Of a DNA stretch of 64,000 bases, positions 1 through 7,890 are shown in pieces. This DNA is from CAYXLI01 sp964464925 (lineage in GTDB: Bacteria > Acidobacteriota > Terriglobia > Bryobacterales > Bryobacteraceae), in contig CAYXLI010000001.1 in NCBI GenBank assembly GCA_964464925.1, forward strand, positions 62,001 to 126,000, read 5' to 3'. The position numbers and the translations under genes are program-made. The first letter of the stretch is position 1, and each line of letters opens with the position of its first letter. The notes below the pieces were generated by a model. The model ran no database searches and was not told the origin of the DNA. It was given only the letters and a program-made list of their open reading frames with translations.

Positions 1-192
1 AATGAACTTAGCGGCCACGCCGACCAGCGCGGCCTGTTGGAGTGGTTGCGGCCGATGGCGAAGTCGCTGAAGAAGGTCTTCCTCGTGCATGGGGAGTTCC
101 CGGCACAAACGGCGCTAGCCCAGGCGATCCGAGAGGATTACGGGCTGGACGTTGTAGTCCCGGCTCGCGGGGAGAGTTACGAGCTGGGTTAA
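1..192 (+). CDS. C-terminal end of a beta-CASP MBL-fold RNA-processing nuclease (partial)
   Basis: The reading frame enters from the left edge and encodes 63 residues before TAA. It opens with the segment LSGHADQRGLLEWL and then shows VFLVHGE, followed by a VPARGE tail. These correspond to the late motifs of the RNA-specificity metallo-beta-lactamase (RMMBL) segment that ends beta-CASP exonucleases, where the histidines of SGHAD and HGE contribute to the metal centre. The upstream MBL and beta-CASP domains lie outside the window. The next gene starts 18 nt downstream. The family call is good; the exact substrate (mRNA or other RNA) cannot be judged from the fragment. Confidence 0.8.
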   Translation, partial: NELSGHADQRGLLEWLRPMAKSLKKVFLVHGEFPAQTALAQAIREDYGLDVVVPARGESYELG

Positions 193-210
193 GGAACGTG
201 AGAAACCAGC

Positions 211-507
211 ATGAACAGCCTGCTCATCCAGTTCGCTTACCTACAATTGCTTGATTTTCTGACAACCATTGCTTTTTTGATTCGAGGGGTGCAGGAAGCA
301 AACCCCCTGGTGAAGCATATGATTGTCAGCTTCTCGCCGTTCGGAGGACTGCTGCTGGTGAAGGCTGCCGCCCTGTTGCTCGGGGTGTATTGCTGGAGGT
401 TGGGTAAAGGGCATCTGCTGACGCGAATCAACGTAGGCTTCGCACTTCTAATTGCCTGGAATATCGTTGCGTTGATTCTCGCGCCGGACAGCGGCAGCGT
501 GGTTTAG
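211..507 (+). CDS. Small integral membrane protein, DUF5658-like
   Basis: A 98-residue, almost wholly hydrophobic protein with three or four predicted membrane helices. The N-terminal pattern LQLLDFLTTIAFLIRG followed by EANPLVKHM matches DUF5658, a bacterial inner-membrane family of unknown function in which a conserved LDxxTT and EANP occur in the first two helices. It begins 18 nt after the preceding nuclease gene on the same strand, so the two may be cotranscribed. Its stop codon overlaps the stop of the convergent gene on the other strand by 4 nt. No biochemical role can be read from the sequence. Confidence 0.7.
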   Translation: MNSLLIQFAYLQLLDFLTTIAFLIRGVQEANPLVKHMIVSFSPFGGLLLVKAAALLLGVYCWRLGKGHLLTRINVGFALLIAWNIVALILAPDSGSVV

Positions 508-824
508 GCCAGGAGACCGCGGATCCGGCCTTCCACCTGCGCTTTCATCTTTTCCTCAGGGATGAACTTACTGAGAATTCCGGGAAGTTCGACGTCCAAG
601 GTGACATCATGATCTGTCACGAGGACGGTGCCGCGGATCGGAGCGGTGAAGAATCCCATCTTTCCGGTGACTGCGAAATTCATCACATTCCCATTCCACT
701 GCTTTTGTTTGTTAAGGATCTGCAGTCCCGAGATAGGAACCTGCATGAAGACATCATCGATCGCCTTATCGATGTTGCGGATCACTTCTTCTTGTGTCTT
801 GTTGTGCGTTACCGTGATTCTCAT
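504..824 (-). CDS. Polyhydroxyalkanoic acid system family protein
   Basis: A 106-residue soluble protein with no signal peptide. It starts MRITVTHNKTQEEVIRNIDKAI and contains the core GTVLVTDHDVTLDVELPG followed by a C-terminal helix. This layout fits the PHA_gran_rgn (PF09650) family, small proteins linked by name to polyhydroxyalkanoate systems but also found widely without PHA genes. No PHA synthase or phasin gene is nearby, so a role in storage granules is not supported here. The gene is convergent with the DUF5658-like gene and overlaps its end by 4 nt. Confidence 0.7.
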   Translation of the reverse strand: MRITVTHNKTQEEVIRNIDKAIDDVFMQVPISGLQILNKQKQWNGNVMNFAVTGKMGFFTAPIRGTVLVTDHDVTLDVELPGILSKFIPEEKMKAQVEGRIRGLLA

Positions 825-885
825 GTGCCCCGATGATACGACGCGGTTCCAGTGGATCGTGTGTCAGGAAACGGGCAGGAGAGAA

Positions 886-1101
886 CTATTTAGTTGGGAG
901 TTGGACAAAGCCGAAGGAGTGAGCCACCACGACGGCGAAAGCGATCAGAAGGAGAAAACTTACCAGGGCTTCGCCGGAACGGTTCCCGGCACGAGCCTCC
1001 GCCTGCCGGCGCTTTGCGAGATCCTTGCGCACGACTTCGCGATAATCGGAGTCCTCCATGTGGGCAAGATCCTCGTGTTTGAGACGCTTCTCGAAAACCA
1101 T
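886..1101 (-). CDS. Small C-tail-anchored membrane protein, unknown
   Basis: A 71-residue protein with a charged N-terminal half (many Lys, Arg, Glu) and a single hydrophobic helix near the C-terminus (ALVSFLLLIAFAVVVAHSFG), so it is probably anchored by its tail with the charged part in the cytoplasm. I do not recognise a family. There is no Shine-Dalgarno sequence; a -10-like TATAAC lies 8 nt before the ATG (1110-1115 on the plus strand), consistent with a leaderless transcript. Another frame overlaps the same bases, but this one has the clear membrane segment. Confidence 0.5.
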   Translation of the reverse strand: MVFEKRLKHEDLAHMEDSDYREVVRKDLAKRRQAEARAGNRSGEALVSFLLLIAFAVVVAHSFGFVQLPTK

Positions 1102-1290
1102 CTAGATCGGTTATAGCTGGTGGAAATCGTTTAAACAATAGAACAAACGCTAAGAAGTACTAATTGTCTCAATTTTTCAAAAAAAACCAACCTGGACTTT
1201 ACGGGTTCTAAGGATAGTTACTTTAGTACTTGGAGTGTGGCGGTCCGTCCGGACAACTGCGCCAGATGGTCCACGCTATTATGAAACAGG
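1102..1290. promoter_or_regulatory. AT-rich divergent promoter region
   Basis: This spacer separates the small membrane gene (minus) from the MoxR gene (plus) and is noticeably AT-richer than its surroundings around 1130-1235. A TATTAT hexamer at 1277-1282 lies 8 nt before the MoxR ATG, and a TATAAC (minus) at 1110-1115 lies 8 nt before the other start. Two 8-bp arms, AAGTACTA at 1155-1162 and TAGTACTT at 1224-1231, form an inverted repeat that could be a pair of operator sites, though the core AGTACT is itself palindromic. Confidence 0.4.
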
Positions 1291-2268
1291 ATGCCAAGCA
1301 GAGAGATCGCCGAGGACGGAATCGTCCTGGCGGCGCAGTTGGCGAAGCTGCAGGAACTGGAGAGCACGCTCCGAAGTGTGATCCGGGGCAAGGAAGAGGT
1401 TCTGCGCCTTTCCGCGGTGTGCCTGCTTGCTCGCGGGCACCTGCTGATTGAGGATGTGCCTGGGGTTGGGAAGACGACACTTGCACATGCGTTGGCTCGC
1501 TCGGTGGAATGCAGTTTTCACCGGCTGCAATTTACCAGTGACATGCTGCCCAGCGATGTGCTGGGAGTGACCATATATAACGCGCACACGGAGACGTTCG
1601 AATTCAAACCCGGTGCGGTGTTTACCAACATCCTGCTGGCGGATGAGATCAACCGGGCGACGCCGAAGACGCAATCGGCTTTGCTGGAAGCGATGAACGA
1701 CGTGCAGGTAACGATCGATGGACGCTCGTATCCGCTGCCGCAACCATTTATGGTGGTGGCGACGCAGAATCCGGTTGAGCATCACGGAACGTACCCGCTT
1801 CCGGAATCGCAATTGGACCGATTTCTGATGCGATTGCGAATAGGATATCCGGACGCGATGAGTGAACGGGAGATTCTGCGGCAGGCGGACCGATCTCACG
1901 ATGAGACGATCCGGCCGGTGCTGAGCGGAGAAGAAGTACTAAAGCTGCAGTCACTGGTGGGCTCCGTCCAGGTGGACGAAGCCCTGGTGGACTACATGCT
2001 GGCGATCGTGGACAAGACGCGCAACCAGGAGGCGCTGGCGCTGGGAGTTAGCCCACGCGCCGCGCAGGGGTTGTACCGGGCGGCGCAGGCGTTGGCTTTG
2101 TTAGAAGGCCGCAGCTACGTTGTGCCGGATGACGTGAAGCGCCTGGTGGTACCGGTGTTTGCTCATCGCGTGATGGTCGACGCCCGCAGCGCCATGGGAC
2201 AACGGGGGCCGGGGCTTGCGGAACGGGTTCTGCAAGACATCCTCACGCTGGTGGACGTCCCACTTTAG
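1291..2268 (+). CDS. MoxR-family AAA+ ATPase
   Basis: A 325-residue cytoplasmic AAA+ ATPase of the usual MoxR length. Walker A is GVGKTT at residues 58-63, Walker B is LLADEIN at 115-121, sensor 1 is in ATQNPVE, and the C-terminal lid holds the ALALGVSPRAAQGL segment typical of the family. MoxR proteins act as chaperone-like ATPases that help insert cofactors or assemble complexes, usually with a DUF58 protein and von Willebrand A domain membrane proteins encoded downstream. Those partners are absent here: the next gene, a YchF homologue, starts 7 nt after the stop. The ATG at 1291 is preceded at 8 nt by TATTAT and has no convincing ribosome binding site. Confidence 0.9.
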   Translation: MPSREIAEDGIVLAAQLAKLQELESTLRSVIRGKEEVLRLSAVCLLARGHLLIEDVPGVGKTTLAHALARSVECSFHRLQFTSDMLPSDVLGVTIYNAHTETFEFKPGAVFTNILLADEINRATPKTQSALLEAMNDVQVTIDGRSYPLPQPFMVVATQNPVEHHGTYPLPESQLDRFLMRLRIGYPDAMSEREILRQADRSHDETIRPVLSGEEVLKLQSLVGSVQVDEALVDYMLAIVDKTRNQEALALGVSPRAAQGLYRAAQALALLEGRSYVVPDDVKRLVVPVFAHRVMVDARSAMGQRGPGLAERVLQDILTLVDVPL

Positions 2269-2275
2269 AGAACAT

Positions 2276-3349
2276 ATGAAAACTGCTATTATCGGCCTGC
2301 CCATGGTAGGCAAGACATCGTTGTTTACCATCCTGACGGGCAAGCATGAAGCGGCGCGCGTGGGTCTGATGGAGACTCGCGTGGGCGTAGCGAAAGTTCC
2401 GGATGCACGCGTGGATGCGCTGGCGGAAATCTTCCAGCCGCCAAAGACGACGTACGCCACGGTAGAATATCTGGATTTCCCTTCGATTTCGAAAGAATCC
2501 CTGCAAAATGCGAGTTACCTGGCTGGCCTGAGGAATGTGGATTCGCTGGCGCACGTGCTGCGCGTTTTTGATGACGAGAGCGTGCCGCATGAGCATGGCA
2601 CCGTGGATCCGATGCGCGACCTGCAGCAGGTTGAGACGGAACTGATCCTCAGCGATCTGGTGGTGATCGAGAAACGGCTGGAACGGCTGGATAAGGATCG
2701 GAAGAAGATCAAGAATCCGGAGTTCGATAAAGAATTCGAAGTGTTGGAGAAGGCCAAGGCGCTGCTGGAAGAGGAGAAGCCTCTGCGCGTAATGGACCTT
2801 ACGCCGGAGGATGAGAAGCGGATCCGCGGCTTTCAGTTTCTATCCCAAAAGCCGATGCTGTATGTGTTGAACCTCGGTGAGGGGGATGCAGCGCGGCTGC
2901 GTGAGAGGGAAGAGGAGTATCGGAACGGGCCCTTGGCGGGACGGCCGCGGACGGGTGTTGCTGCTGTATGCGGCAAGATCGAAGCGGAACTGGCAGAGTT
3001 GTCGCCCGAGGATGCGAAGGAGTACCTGGCTTCGTACGGATTGAAGGAGTCGGGGCTGCAGCGGCTGATCACGGCGACGTATCAGACGCTTGGGCTAATG
3101 TCGTTTCTTACCGCCGGCGATACCGAGGTGCGGGCGTGGACGATTCCGGTCGGGTCGACCGCGCCGAAAGCAGGCGGGGCGATCCATACGGATCTGGAGC
3201 AGAAGTTCATTCGCGCCGAAGTCGTGAACTGGAAGGATCTGGTGGACAACGGCGGATATCCGGGCGTGCGGGATAAAGGATTGCTCCGCCTCGAAGGGAA
3301 GCAGTACGTGGTGAAAGATGGGGATGTGCTGGTGATCCGGCACTCGTAA
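2276..3349 (+). CDS. ychF: Divergent YchF/OLA1-type P-loop ATPase with TGS domain
   Basis: A 357-residue protein close to the usual YchF length (about 363). The P-loop GLPMVGKTS spans residues 7-15, and NLGE at 199-202 matches the NxxE element that replaces NKxD and gives YchF its ATP preference. A helical insertion fills roughly residues 125-185. The C-terminal TGS/DUF933 domain carries GGAIHTDLEQKFIRAEV and ends in YVVKDGDVLVIRHS. The normal DxAGL switch segment is replaced by DFPSISKES, so the G3 glycine is missing and the protein is a divergent member. Family proteins bind ribosomes and nucleotides. The start is taken at 2276, 7 nt after the MoxR stop, because the P-loop follows at once; an upstream extension would overlap MoxR. 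Confidence 0.85.
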   Translation: MKTAIIGLPMVGKTSLFTILTGKHEAARVGLMETRVGVAKVPDARVDALAEIFQPPKTTYATVEYLDFPSISKESLQNASYLAGLRNVDSLAHVLRVFDDESVPHEHGTVDPMRDLQQVETELILSDLVVIEKRLERLDKDRKKIKNPEFDKEFEVLEKAKALLEEEKPLRVMDLTPEDEKRIRGFQFLSQKPMLYVLNLGEGDAARLREREEEYRNGPLAGRPRTGVAAVCGKIEAELAELSPEDAKEYLASYGLKESGLQRLITATYQTLGLMSFLTAGDTEVRAWTIPVGSTAPKAGGAIHTDLEQKFIRAEVVNWKDLVDNGGYPGVRDKGLLRLEGKQYVVKDGDVLVIRHS

Positions 3350-3356
3350 TAACTCG

Positions 3357-3420
3357 CGAGGATTCCGTCGACTCAGGCTGCGGCGGGTAGCTGTACGAGA
3401 CTCTCGAAGCGGAATCCTCG
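3357..3420. terminator. Inverted repeat between convergent genes, possible bidirectional terminator
   Basis: An 11-bp perfect inverted repeat (3357-3367, CGAGGATTCCG, with 3410-3420, CGGAATCCTCG) is separated by 42 nt and lies between the stops of the convergent ychF-like and MBL genes. No T-run follows on either strand, so intrinsic termination is not assured; a cruciform or protein site is equally possible. Confidence 0.35.
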
Positions 3421-3471
3421 AAGACTTCCTCGGCCTTTCATGTTTTTCGCGGTCGCGATGGCTCGTGTCCG

Positions 3472-4407
3472 CTACTTACCCCCGAGGATTTCCCCGTGCG
3501 GCTTGCTTTCCGTAATTTCCTCATAGGCGTCCTTGATCTGGGCGCGCAGAAGATTGCCGGCCCACGGCTGGGCGGCCGGGGAGAACGCGACTGTGATCTC
3601 GTCGGGCTTTTTACCAGCCTTCACGCCGTCCGCCGCCGCCTTCTGCAGTTCCGTGAAGAATGCCATCTGGCCGTTGAACAGCGTTGCATCGGACGGGCCG
3701 CCGTGGCCGGGCAGGATGTGGGTAGCACCAAGCCGCTGAGCGGCCTTCAGCACGTTATTCCAATTCCCGATATTGCCCTGGCCAGTGAAATTGTACGGGC
3801 CGTTCACGAGTGCGTCGCCGGTGCAAAGCACTTTCTCCACCGGCAAGAAGACGAAGCCATCTCCCCGTGTATGCGCCCAGCCGAAGAAATGGAATTCCAC
3901 GCGGCGTGAACCATCGTCGAGAATGAACGGGGTCTTGTCGAAGGTCTGCTTCGGCGGCTCGGCAGTGGGAAGGTTCAGTTCCGCTACGTCCTTGCGGGTT
4001 TTCGCGGTGGCTTGCCAGGCCTTCGGTTCATATCGTTGCAGCTCCTCCGCGACGCCTTTGTAGGCGAGAGTGGTGGCTCCGGCCTGCGTCCAGACAGGGT
4101 TGCCGTAGAGGTGATCGCCGTGGTGATGCGTGTCGAACACATATTTCACCGGCTTGGGAGAGACCTTCCTTGCGTCCGCCATCGCCAGGCGTGCACCGCT
4201 CGGGAAGTTTGCGTCGACGACGATCAGGTAATCCTTCATTTCGATGATGATGTTGTTGCAATGCCCCTGATCCTTGATCTCTCCTTCGCGGAACCAGACG
4301 CCCGGCACAATCTGTTTCAGCGAGCCAGGCTGGGCATCCGAGCGCGTGGCCAGAAATGCCATGCCTAGCAGAAACGCGAACCCGAAGGCGAAGAGAAAAC
4401 GGCGCAT
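3472..4407 (-). CDS. Secreted MBL-fold metallohydrolase
   Basis: A 311-residue protein with an N-terminal signal peptide (hydrophobic core FLFAFGFAFLLGMAFLA, cleavage probably after SDA). Metal-binding motifs are in order: HHHGDH near residue 96, the later histidine in GWAHTRGD, the bridging aspartate in CTGDAL and the histidine in LPGHGG. This is the full zinc-site set of a class-B-lactamase-type hydrolase. Such exported enzymes act in the periplasm on unknown esters, lactones or similar substrates, and a beta-lactamase activity cannot be claimed. No ribosome binding site is visible; TACACT sits 7 nt before the ATG, so the mRNA may be leaderless. Confidence 0.85.
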   Translation of the reverse strand: MRRFLFAFGFAFLLGMAFLATRSDAQPGSLKQIVPGVWFREGEIKDQGHCNNIIIEMKDYLIVVDANFPSGARLAMADARKVSPKPVKYVFDTHHHGDHLYGNPVWTQAGATTLAYKGVAEELQRYEPKAWQATAKTRKDVAELNLPTAEPPKQTFDKTPFILDDGSRRVEFHFFGWAHTRGDGFVFLPVEKVLCTGDALVNGPYNFTGQGNIGNWNNVLKAAQRLGATHILPGHGGPSDATLFNGQMAFFTELQKAAADGVKAGKKPDEITVAFSPAAQPWAGNLLRAQIKDAYEEITESKPHGEILGGK

Positions 4408-4543
4408 GGGTAGCAGTGTAACTGAAATGGACTTCCTATACCAGTGCGAGCCCCGCGGATGGTGCCGGATCTGTATACTAATCCCAATTCCCAGGAATAG
4501 GATTTCCCTCCTGGTCGCGAAACTTCACCTAAGGGGCTAACAC

Positions 4544-7500
4544 ATGCCGGTTGTCCGCTACTCGCATCGAGCGATCTACGGTATACTGCTTTTTCTTTTT
4601 CTGAGCGAGGCCCAGTCCTCTCTCAACCAAAGCATCTCCGGACATGTGCAGGACTCGACTGGCGCGGCGCACCCGAGGGTGACGATTACGGTGCTCAATC
4701 AGAATACCGGGCTTTCCCGCACAACCCGGACGAACGACGGCGGCAATTATGTTGTCACGGATTTGCCGACGGGCGCATACCAGATCACGGCGGAAGCGAG
4801 CGGGTTCAAAACGGAGATCGTCAGGGATAATCAACTGAATACCAACGTGAGCATCGCGGTGGATGTGATGCTGCAGGTGGGCAACGTGTCCGAGACGGTT
4901 TCGGTGCGTGCCGACGCAATGGTGGTAGAAACATCCAGCGGCGAACTAGGCTATACAGTCACAGGCGAGCAGGCGAGCGAACTTCAGTTGAATGGCAGGA
5001 ACTTCCCGGAGCTGCTTTCCCTTGTGCCGGGCGTCTCTCCCACCTACCAGAGCAGTTTCGGACTGTTCGGCGGATACGGTGTCACCAATAACGCACAATC
5101 TGTGAATGGCGGACGCGGAGACACGATCACTTGGAATTTGAACGGCGCAGATAACAAAGACAATGGGGGAGGTGGCAATAATTTCGTCAATATCAACCCC
5201 GACGCGCTGAGTGAATTTCGAATCTCGACCAGCAATTACAACGCGGAATCGGGTACGAGTTCCGGCGCTGTTGTGAACCTCTCATTGCGCAGCGGCACCA
5301 AGGACCTCCACGGCAAGCTGTACGAGTATTTCCGTAATGACGCACTCGATGCGCGCCCGTTCAATGCGATTACGAAACCCGAACTGCGATGGAACAATTT
5401 CGGCTGGAACCTGGGAGGGCCGGTACTTCTCCCCTTTGGATGGAATCGCAATCACGACAAGCTGTTCTTCTTTGTTGGCCAGGACGTGAAGCGGCTGCGC
5501 ACCGGGGTGGCGACGACGTGGACCGTCCCTTCACAGCAGAATCTGCACGGCGATTTCTCCAACCTTGCGCCAGCGAATTGGCCGAAGGATCCGGATACAA
5601 AAGTTGTGTACCCGGACGGAATTCTTCCGGCGAGCGTTCAAAACCCGAATAGCGTGAAACTGCTGCATCTCTATCCGGCGCCGAATTTCGGCGGGGCAGG
5701 CGGCAACTTCGTGTTTAACGAAACCCAGCCGCTCGACACGAACGAGTACATTCTCAAGTTTGACTACAACATGAACGAGAGGAATCAGATCAATGTGCAT
5801 TACGTGCACGACTATTACACTTCACTGCAGAATCTCACTAACCTGATTCAGTATTGGCGCGATGTGCCTGGGTTGAACTCCTCAGTGCAGTGGAACAAGG
5901 TGGTCACGCCATCGCTCATCAACGTGGCGCAGTTTACTTATACGGGGAATGTGATCGTCGAGAAGAAGCATCGAGTACCGAATCCAGTTTTCCTCACGGA
6001 CTTTACTCGTGCGGGCCTGGGATTGAACCTGCCCACGATTTATGACGCGTCTCCAGACATCCCCCAAGTTGCAGTGAGCGGCTACACGACGCTTTCCGTC
6101 ACGCCTCTGAACTTCGACAACTTCAACCGCATCTTCGACTGGAAAGATACGCTGACGAAAATCGCGGGTAACCAGACGATCAAGACTGGCGTGCTGATTA
6201 TGCGCAGCCGCAAGAATCAGGATTCGGATCCTGCGATCAACGGACAGTTCAATTTCAATGCCACGCGCTCGCCCAGCAGCGGTAATGCCGTGGCGGACGG
6301 ACTGATGGGGAATTTCTATCAGTACACCGAAGCCAGCAGCATCCGGCAAGGATGGTATCGGTTTTGGCAAGTTGAGCCATTCATTCAGGACGATTGGAAA
6401 GTGAGCAGGCGCCTGGTGCTGAATATTGGGCTGCGCTGGTCTTACATGCAGCCGCAGTATAGCCAATTGAACAATACGGTCCAGTTCCTGCCGCAGTTCT
6501 TTGACCGATCGAAGGCGGCCGTGATCGATCCAAAGAACGGCACTGTCATCAGGGCGCCGAATCCGCTCAACGGGTTGGTTTTGACGGGTCCGGGATTTCC
6601 CGATTCGGCGAAAGGGCGCGTCGAACAGTATGGCGATCCTGCTACGCGCGCTCTCTTCCGCGATCTTCCCCTTGGCGGAGCGAACACGCGCTGGGGCAAC
6701 TGGGCTCCGCGCCTCGGATTCGCATACGACCTGACAGGGCGCCAGAGTACGGTGCTACGCGGCGGTTACGGCATCGCCTACGAGCGCATTCAGGGCAATT
6801 TTATTTTCGGCGGCGTAAACAATCCACCGTTCATTCACCAGGTGACGGTCCTCAATGGGAATGTGGACAATCCCGCCGGCGCGGTGGCCAGCGCGGCTCC
6901 TGTGCAGAACATCAACAACTCCCACTATCTCGACATGAAGAACCCGAGGACGATGACCTGGAGTCTGGGCATCCAACAGAAGATTCGCCGGGACATGATG
7001 CTCAGCGTGACCTATGTCGGATCCACGGCGGCGAACCTTTCCTATCAGGACGACATTAATCAGTTGCCTGTGGGGACGCTGACCCGGAACCCGGGCGTCA
7101 ACACGAACTACTTAAGGCCATACTCCGGCTATGGGAACATCTACGAGTTCAATACGGGCGCGAACTTCGTTTACAATTCGCTGCAGTCTCAGTTCCGGAA
7201 GCAGTTCACGGGCGCGGGAATCATCAACGTAGCGTTTACGTGGTCAAAGGCGCGCACGGATGCCAACGGATACAGCTATACCCCCATGGATAGCTACAAC
7301 CTGCGCGGCGATTGGGGCCGGTCGAACTATAACCGCGAGCGCATCCTGGTGCTCAGCTATGTGTACCCGATTCCGCTCTGGAGGAGAGATCGAACCGTTT
7401 GGTATAAAAAAGCGTTCGGCGGTTGGCAGCTCTCCGGTATTACACAGATCATGACCGGCTTGCCGCTAAATCCGACGATCGCTCCTGATCGTGCCGGCAC

Positions 7501-7867
7501 GGGCAGCGGTAATCAGCGGCCCGATCTGGTGGGGAATCCCTACTCGGGACCGGGTGTCGGCGGAAGACAATATTTGAACCCGGCGGCCTTCGCGCTGCCG
7601 GCGCCAGGTACGTTCGGGAACCTGGGTTCGTTCGCGATCATCGGCCCGTCATGGAACACATGGAATGCGTCGGTGACCAAATCGTTCCCGATCCTGGAGC
7701 AGCGCAGGTTGGATTTCCGAGCTGAGTTCTTCAATTTCCCGAATCATCTCTCGTATTTCGGCGTGAATGCCGGCAGTATCAACACGACGCCCCCGGCCAA
7801 CTTCGGGCAAGTGAGCAGCGCGACAGATCCGCGCATTTTGCAGTTCTCGCTGCGGTTCAGCTTCTGA
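4544..7867 (+). CDS. Oar-like TonB-dependent receptor with carboxypeptidase-regulatory N-domain
   Basis: An 1107-residue outer-membrane protein. A signal peptide (about residues 1-25) is followed by a carboxypeptidase regulatory-like beta-sandwich (about 28-110, SISGHVQDSTGAAHPRV), a plug region (about 115-235, with LNGRNFPELLSLVPGV), and a long beta-barrel ending in the membrane-insertion signal LRFSF with terminal Phe. This architecture is the Oar/CarboxypepD_reg group abundant in Acidobacteriota and Myxococcota, thought to import large or polymeric substrates or to act in surface functions. The start is supported by the AAGGGG element about 10 nt upstream. It stands alone in its transcription unit and is convergent with an M13 peptidase gene. 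The substrate is unknown. Confidence 0.9.
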   Translation: MPVVRYSHRAIYGILLFLFLSEAQSSLNQSISGHVQDSTGAAHPRVTITVLNQNTGLSRTTRTNDGGNYVVTDLPTGAYQITAEASGFKTEIVRDNQLNTNVSIAVDVMLQVGNVSETVSVRADAMVVETSSGELGYTVTGEQASELQLNGRNFPELLSLVPGVSPTYQSSFGLFGGYGVTNNAQSVNGGRGDTITWNLNGADNKDNGGGGNNFVNINPDALSEFRISTSNYNAESGTSSGAVVNLSLRSGTKDLHGKLYEYFRNDALDARPFNAITKPELRWNNFGWNLGGPVLLPFGWNRNHDKLFFFVGQDVKRLRTGVATTWTVPSQQNLHGDFSNLAPANWPKDPDTKVVYPDGILPASVQNPNSVKLLHLYPAPNFGGAGGNFVFNETQPLDTNEYILKFDYNMNERNQINVHYVHDYYTSLQNLTNLIQYWRDVPGLNSSVQWNKVVTPSLINVAQFTYTGNVIVEKKHRVPNPVFLTDFTRAGLGLNLPTIYDASPDIPQVAVSGYTTLSVTPLNFDNFNRIFDWKDTLTKIAGNQTIKTGVLIMRSRKNQDSDPAINGQFNFNATRSPSSGNAVADGLMGNFYQYTEASSIRQGWYRFWQVEPFIQDDWKVSRRLVLNIGLRWSYMQPQYSQLNNTVQFLPQFFDRSKAAVIDPKNGTVIRAPNPLNGLVLTGPGFPDSAKGRVEQYGDPATRALFRDLPLGGANTRWGNWAPRLGFAYDLTGRQSTVLRGGYGIAYERIQGNFIFGGVNNPPFIHQVTVLNGNVDNPAGAVASAAPVQNINNSHYLDMKNPRTMTWSLGIQQKIRRDMMLSVTYVGSTAANLSYQDDINQLPVGTLTRNPGVNTNYLRPYSGYGNIYEFNTGANFVYNSLQSQFRKQFTGAGIINVAFTWSKARTDANGYSYTPMDSYNLRGDWGRSNYNRERILVLSYVYPIPLWRRDRTVWYKKAFGGWQLSGITQIMTGLPLNPTIAPDRAGTGSGNQRPDLVGNPYSGPGVGGRQYLNPAAFALPAPGTFGNLGSFAIIGPSWNTWNASVTKSFPILEQRRLDFRAEFFNFPNHLSYFGVNAGSINTTPPANFGQVSSATDPRILQFSLRFSF

Positions 7868-7890
7868 GTGCCGGCGGCAGAGGATTCAAC

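Noticed and set aside
1279..1899. 206-codon minus-strand frame
   Set aside because: It is antisense to the MoxR ATPase with intact Walker motifs and is rich in Arg/Gln/His, so it is a shadow.
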